Positions 59,745-64,000 of a DNA stretch of 64,000 bases are shown piece by piece; positions within the stretch are counted from its first letter, which is position 1; every line of letters begins with the position of its first letter. Position numbers and translations under genes: made by a program. Source of the DNA: Caulobacter flavus (GTDB lineage: Bacteria; Pseudomonadota; Alphaproteobacteria; Caulobacterales; Caulobacteraceae); the NCBI RefSeq assembly GCF_003722335.1, contig NZ_CP026100.1, forward strand, positions 4,748,001-4,812,000. Reading direction: 5' to 3'. The notes below the pieces were generated by a model. That model ran no database searches, had not been told where the DNA came from, and saw only the letters and a list, made by a program, of their open reading frames with translations.

Positions 59745-59927
59745 ATGACTGACCCGATCGCGCCGCCGCAACCCGACCCGACGCCCGGTGCGCCGCCACC
59801 CGAAATCCCGCCGGATGGCCCGCCCCCGGAGATCGACGATCCGGTCGTGCCGTTCGAGGATCCTCCGACACCGCCGCCGCTCGATCCCGGCGACCCGCGT
59901 CCCTACGACACGCCCCTGCGGCAGTAG
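59745..59927 (+). CDS. Short proline-rich protein
   Basis: The protein has 60 residues from ATG 59745. Roughly half are Pro, Asp or Glu (TPGAPPPEIPPDGPPPEIDD, VPFEDPPTPPPLDPGDPRP). It is likely disordered and cytosolic, as no signal is seen. It lies 54 bases after the preceding small gene and ends four bases before the convergent peptidase stop. ATG 59733 is an alternative start. Function unknown. Confidence 0.55.
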   Translation: MTDPIAPPQPDPTPGAPPPEIPPDGPPPEIDDPVVPFEDPPTPPPLDPGDPRPYDTPLRQ

Positions 59928-59930
59928 CCG

Positions 59931-61970
59931 TCAGTCGGTCTCGTCCTTGGCGTCGGGCGCGGCGCTCCAATCGTAGTCCTGGCCAAGGACGCGCTTGCTG
60001 AACCAGTCCATCTGCACGTTCACCTGGAACAGGCGGTGGCGCAGTTCGCGGAAGTTATGCGGCTCGCGCGGGGCCAGGTAGAGCTCGGTCTCGACGCCGA
60101 GGGCCTTGAGCGCCCGGTGCAGCATCACCGACTGCGTCCAGGGCACCCGCTCGTCCTCGGCGCCGGCCAGGATCAGGGTCGGGGTCCTGACCTTGTCGAG
60201 CTGGCTGAGCGGGGAGTTGTCGACATAGAGGTCGCGACGGGCCTGCGAGCCGTAGGGCGGGGTCACGAACCACTCGCTGCGCTGCCAGCGGGTGTCGGAC
60301 GTCAGGTACATCGACGGCCAGTCGACCGCGCCGGCGCCCGAGGACGCGGCCTTGAAGCGGTCGGTGACGGTGATCAGGCGGTTGGTCATGTGGCCGCCGG
60401 CGCTCCAGCCCATGACGCCCAGCCGATCGGGATCGACCAGCCCCTTGGCGATCAGGTTGTCGACGCCCGACAGCACGTCCTTGTCGGCATAGCGGAAATA
60501 GCCGGCGTTCATGCCTTGCAGGAACGCGTCGCCATAGCCGGTGCCGCCCCGGTAGTTGACGCTGAGCGTCATCACGCCCTTGGCCGCCAGCAGCGGGTTG
60601 AAGCGGCCGTAGGAGAAGATGTTGAACACGTCCGACGAGCGCGGACCGCCGTGGCTCTGCACGATCAGCGGGTAGCGGCGGCCCGGCTGGTAGTCGAGGG
60701 GATAGGTCACCAGGCCCTCCAGCGCCTGGCCGTCGGGCGCGGTCCACTGGATCGCCTCCTGGCGCGGCAGACGGAAGCGCTCGGCGACGTCGTCGTTGAG
60801 ATGGGTCACCTGCACCGGCGCTGGCCGCGCCGGATCCAGACGGAAGATCTCGCCCGGCGAGGTCGCCGAGGCCTTGAAGAACACCGCCGTCTTGCCGTCG
60901 CGGGTCAGGGTGACGTCGCCGGCCGCGTGGTCGCCCCGCGCCAGCGGCCGCACGGCCTCGCTCTTCACGTCCACCGCGAACAGCTCGCGGCGCACGCCGG
61001 TGGTGGCGGTGATGTAAATCTCGCGGCCGTCGGCCGACCAGACCGCGTCCTCGATCTCGTAGGGCAGCCCGTGGGCCAGCTCGCGCGGTGCGCCGCCGGC
61101 GACCGGCAGCACGAAGAGGTTGGGATTGACCGTGCCGTAGCGGCCGTTTTCGGCCGTGGCCAGGAACAACGCCGAGCGGCCGTCGGGCGACAGGCGCGGC
61201 GTGCTTTCCTGGAAGTCGTTGTCGGTCAGACGGCGGTCGGCGCCCTTCCCTTCCTTGATCCAGAGTTCGGACTTGGGATTGTCGTCGAGCAGGTCGGACG
61301 GCGCGCGGCGATAGAGGATGGCCTTGCCGTCGGCCGGGAGGTCGAAAGCCTCAACCTCGAACTCGCCCTCGATCACCGGCTCGGCCTTGCCGTCGGCCAG
61401 CGTGATGCGCCACAGGCGGCCGCGCCCCTGCGGGCTCTCGAACGACAGCATGTCGTCCTTCTCGCGCTTGCGCTTGGCCAGCGACTTGCCGTCGGGCGCC
61501 GCGGCCAGGAAGTAGATCGCCGAGCCGTCCGGCGACCAGCGCAGGGACGACGGGCTGGTGCGGACCTTGCCGATGCGCCGGGCCTCGCCGCCGTCGATGG
61601 GCGAGACGTAGATCTGCCGGCCCGCGTCGCCGTCGCGCTTGGCGACGAAGGCGAAGCGCTCGCCGTCCGGTGCCCAGGCCGCGCCCGAGGCGGGCCCCTC
61701 GACCATGCGGCGCGGATCGGAACCGTCCAGACCGACCCGCCAGAGGTCGTCCTGCACGGCGTTGGCCTTCCAGTCGACGCGGCCGACCGAATAGAGGACG
61801 AAGCGGCCGTCGGGCGAGACCTTGGGGTCGGAAAGCTTCTCCAGGCCCACCAGGTCGACGGCGGTCATGGCGCGCGGCGCGACTTGGGTGCGAGGGGCGG
61901 ACCAGGCCGACGGCGCGGCGAGCGCCAGCAGGCCTCCGGCGGCCAGGGCCGCCAGGCGGGACAGGGTCAT
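59931..61970 (-). CDS. S9 family serine peptidase (prolyl oligopeptidase type)
   Basis: The protein has 679 residues with a signal peptide (to about 25, AWSA-PRT). An N-terminal beta-propeller with repeated WSPDG-type blades (about 45-390) leads to an alpha/beta-hydrolase. The catalytic triad is Ser near residue 520 in MGWSAGGHMTNRL, Asp in GAEDERVPW and His in REPHNFRELRH. It resembles S9C acylaminoacyl-peptidases. It cleaves short peptides in the periplasm. It follows a TBDR gene on the same strand, so it may digest peptides that receptor imports. Confidence 0.92.
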   Translation of the reverse strand: MTLSRLAALAAGGLLALAAPSAWSAPRTQVAPRAMTAVDLVGLEKLSDPKVSPDGRFVLYSVGRVDWKANAVQDDLWRVGLDGSDPRRMVEGPASGAAWAPDGERFAFVAKRDGDAGRQIYVSPIDGGEARRIGKVRTSPSSLRWSPDGSAIYFLAAAPDGKSLAKRKREKDDMLSFESPQGRGRLWRITLADGKAEPVIEGEFEVEAFDLPADGKAILYRRAPSDLLDDNPKSELWIKEGKGADRRLTDNDFQESTPRLSPDGRSALFLATAENGRYGTVNPNLFVLPVAGGAPRELAHGLPYEIEDAVWSADGREIYITATTGVRRELFAVDVKSEAVRPLARGDHAAGDVTLTRDGKTAVFFKASATSPGEIFRLDPARPAPVQVTHLNDDVAERFRLPRQEAIQWTAPDGQALEGLVTYPLDYQPGRRYPLIVQSHGGPRSSDVFNIFSYGRFNPLLAAKGVMTLSVNYRGGTGYGDAFLQGMNAGYFRYADKDVLSGVDNLIAKGLVDPDRLGVMGWSAGGHMTNRLITVTDRFKAASSGAGAVDWPSMYLTSDTRWQRSEWFVTPPYGSQARRDLYVDNSPLSQLDKVRTPTLILAGAEDERVPWTQSVMLHRALKALGVETELYLAPREPHNFRELRHRLFQVNVQMDWFSKRVLGQDYDWSAAPDAKDETD

Positions 61971-62027
61971 GGGAAGCTCCGGGAAATGGGCGGCCGACGC
62001 CCTAGAGCGCCGGCCCAGGCAGTCGAA

Positions 62028-62055
62028 GCATGGCGGCGCTGCGCGGCCGCCATGC
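62028..62055 (-). terminator. Hairpin after the right-edge TBDR gene
   Basis: GCATGGCGGC and GCCGCCATGC form a perfect 10-base stem with an 8-base loop, ten bases past the receptor stop on the minus strand. No U-run follows, so it may only reduce read-through into the peptidase gene. Confidence 0.55.
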
Positions 62056-62064
62056 TCCAGGTCG

Positions 62065-64000
62065 TCAGAACGCCAGTTGCAGGCCCAGGGTGAAGGACCG
62101 GCCGGTGACGCCGTAGACGGCGCTGTAGTTGTAGTCGTTGCCCGACTCCGTGCCGCTGGGCAGGAACGGACCTTCGTTGTCGAACACGTTGCGCACGGTG
62201 CCGAAGACGCGCAGGTCCTTGTTCTTCGGATCCGGATAGAACCGCACCGACAGGTCGTGGCGCCAGAAGGCGTCGACGTTGAGGAACAGCGGGTTGGTCA
62301 CGCCCCGCGCGGCGAAGTCGGCCGCCAGGTCGTTGTCGTCCACCGCCTCGCCGATGTAGTTGGCCGTCCACTGCAGGTTCCAGTAGCGGTTGCGCCAGGC
62401 CAGGCTGGCCTTGCCTTCGTGCTCGGAGGTGCCGACTTCGCCCAGATCGTCGGCCACGGTCGTGCCGTCGATGCCCGAATAGCGGGTCTCCAGCTTCAGG
62501 CGGCGGCTGTAGTTGGCCCGGAAGGTGAAGTCGCCCGGCACGTTCCAGCGCTCGAGGTCGAAGCGATAGCGCAGGGCCACGTCGACGCCGCTGGCCCGCA
62601 GGTCGTCGAGGTTCTCCTCCAGGTTCAGGATCCGGGTGATCTGGCCTTCGGCGTCACGGGTGATGACGTTGCAGAAGCGGTTGTCGGTCCCGCCGGCAGC
62701 GCCGTAGCACTCCGACATCAGCTGGGCGTTCGACAGCGACGAGATCGCGTCGGTCACCTTGATGTCGTAGTAGTCGACGCTGAGGTCGAAGCCGTGCAGG
62801 AACGACGGCTGCAGCACGAAACCCACCGTCAGGGTGTCGGCGGTCTCTTCCTTCAGGTCGACATTGCCGCCGTTGGGCGCGTTGACGCTGGTGACCTCGG
62901 ACACGAACGAGCCGTTGGCCGCGATCGCCGCGGCGATGCCGGGGTTGGCGCGGCAGTTCTGCGCGATCTGGCCGGTGGAGCTGGCCGTCACGCCCGAACA
63001 GATGTCGACGATCGAGTCGAAGTCATCGCGGGGCGGCGAATAGAGCTCGGTCGTGTCGGGCGCGCGCTGGGCCCGGCTCCAGGCGGAGCGGAAACGCAGG
63101 CTCTTGACCGGCGCCCACTGCACGCCGCCGCGATAGCTGAGCGTGGTGCCGACGTTCTGGAGATTGTAGTGGGCGACGCGCAGCGCGCCGTCCACCTCCA
63201 GGCGGTAGGCGAACGGCATGTCCTTGAGGATCGGCGCCGAGGCTTCGACGAAGGCTTCGCTGACCTTCACCACGCCGCTGTACTCGGGGATGTAGGCGAA
63301 GTTGGTCAGGCCGTTCTGGGTCAGCTCGTCGGTGGTGGTGCGGGTCTTGTCGCGACGCAACTCGAAGCCGAAGGCCGCCTGGATCGGGCCGGCCGGCAGC
63401 TGGAACAGCTCGCCGGTCATGTGGCCCTCGACGGTGTCCTGGCGGTTCTGCGGCCGGTACCAGACGTTGGCGCGGATGTAGTCGGCCATTTCCGGCGTGA
63501 TCGAGCCGATGCCGAACAGGTTCAGCGCCACGCAGCCGTCGGCGCGAGCCGCGGCGTCCTTGCACTGCACCACCCCGGCAGAGGTGCGCTCGGCGTTGAG
63601 GGCGTTCTTGACGTTGGCCATGTTCAGGCCGTTCCGACGCACCTGGTAGCCGTCGTACTCGCCGTAGCCGTAGGTCAGGCCCCAGTCCCAATCGCCGAAC
63701 ACCTTGCCCTCGGCGCCGAGCCAGCCGCGCAGGGTGGTGCGGCGGTTGTAGATCTCGAGTTCGCCGACCTCGGTCATGCGGCGGCGGAAGCTGATCGACG
63801 AGGTCGAGGCCGAGTAGATCTGCGCCGGCACGAACGGGTTGGCCCGCGCGATGTTGCCGATCGAGAACTCGTCGTTCACGCCATAGGTGGTCGAATTGTA
63901 GAGGCCATAGGGCTCACGCACCGAGTTGGTGCTCACCCGCGAGGCCTGGAACTGTCCCCAGATCTTGAGGTTCGAGTTGACGTCGTAGACGACCTTCAAC
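62065..64000 (-). CDS. TonB-dependent receptor (partial, C-terminal part)
   Basis: About 645 residues of the barrel are present. The signal peptide and plug lie beyond the right edge. Landmarks include LRFRSAWSRAQRAPDTTELYSPPRDD, LKEETADTLTVGF and VDYYDIKVTDAISSLSNAQLMSECYG. It ends GLQLAF with a terminal Phe. The style matches the receptor at 24584, of the large peptide/carbohydrate TBDR group. The S9 peptidase gene follows it, so a peptide ligand is possible. Confidence 0.85.
   Translation of the reverse strand, partial: LKVVYDVNSNLKIWGQFQASRVSTNSVREPYGLYNSTTYGVNDEFSIGNIARANPFVPAQIYSASTSSISFRRRMTEVGELEIYNRRTTLRGWLGAEGKVFGDWDWGLTYGYGEYDGYQVRRNGLNMANVKNALNAERTSAGVVQCKDAAARADGCVALNLFGIGSITPEMADYIRANVWYRPQNRQDTVEGHMTGELFQLPAGPIQAAFGFELRRDKTRTTTDELTQNGLTNFAYIPEYSGVVKVSEAFVEASAPILKDMPFAYRLEVDGALRVAHYNLQNVGTTLSYRGGVQWAPVKSLRFRSAWSRAQRAPDTTELYSPPRDDFDSIVDICSGVTASSTGQIAQNCRANPGIAAAIAANGSFVSEVTSVNAPNGGNVDLKEETADTLTVGFVLQPSFLHGFDLSVDYYDIKVTDAISSLSNAQLMSECYGAAGGTDNRFCNVITRDAEGQITRILNLEENLDDLRASGVDVALRYRFDLERWNVPGDFTFRANYSRRLKLETRYSGIDGTTVADDLGEVGTSEHEGKASLAWRNRYWNLQWTANYIGEAVDDNDLAADFAARGVTNPLFLNVDAFWRHDLSVRFYPDPKNKDLRVFGTVRNVFDNEGPFLPSGTESGNDYNYSAVYGVTGRSFTLGLQLAF

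Overview
The window is a high-GC alphaproteobacterial chromosome segment, most likely Caulobacter or a close relative. The evidence is six TonB-dependent receptors (TBDRs) in 64 kb, an ilvD gene divergent from an ilvR-like LysR gene, a perfect match to the Caulobacter housekeeping promoter (TTGACGS-N10-14-GCTANAWC) in front of an ECF sigma gene, and long intergenic inverted repeats, one with a GANTC site. I see no tRNA, rRNA, CRISPR, insertion sequence or prophage.

Layout. 1-1125: the end of a flavoprotein-like gene, a LysR regulator and a divergent control region. 1126-13560: a tight 12-gene operon for organosulfur uptake and desulfurisation. It holds an SsuABC-type transporter, an SfnB/DszC-like flavoenzyme, a 2-hydroxyacid dehydrogenase, a class II aldolase, a TBDR, a cysteine-dioxygenase-like enzyme, a four-domain rhodanese, a GST, an LLM flavin monooxygenase and a flavin reductase. 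13728-16944: riboflavin operon ribD-ribE-ribBA-ribH, read convergently with the FMN-dependent sulfur genes. 17089-19913: a GntR/FadR regulator, then a zinc receptor (ZnuD type) behind a Zur-like box. 20083-32326: a cluster for N-acyl/D-amino-acid and amino-sugar material. It holds GH20 hexosaminidase, a DUF1349 protein, a GntP permease, a TBDR, an RpiR regulator, RidA, a D-amino-acid dehydratase/aldolase and an N-acyl-D-aminoacylase. 32330-38311: a MoxR/DUF58 envelope-associated operon.

38443-46409: the most notable block. All genes read leftward: Fur-box-controlled ECF sigma factor, FecR anti-sigma, STN-containing TBDR, a secreted hemophilin-like protein, a Slam (type XI) outer-membrane translocon, and TonB. 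It looks like a complete iron-starvation system that exports a soluble scavenger, probably for heme, and re-imports its cargo.

46436-64000: an aldo/keto reductase, a membrane-dipeptidase gene broken by an internal deletion, a MetY-type sulfhydrylase, ilvD/ilvR, a sugar-type TBDR divergent from rhaT, a Tat-exported DOPA-dioxygenase-like protein, an MFS exporter, two small genes, an S9 peptidase, and a TBDR that runs off the right edge. Start codons were chosen from ribosome binding sites, overlaps and third-position GC, so several could shift by a few codons.
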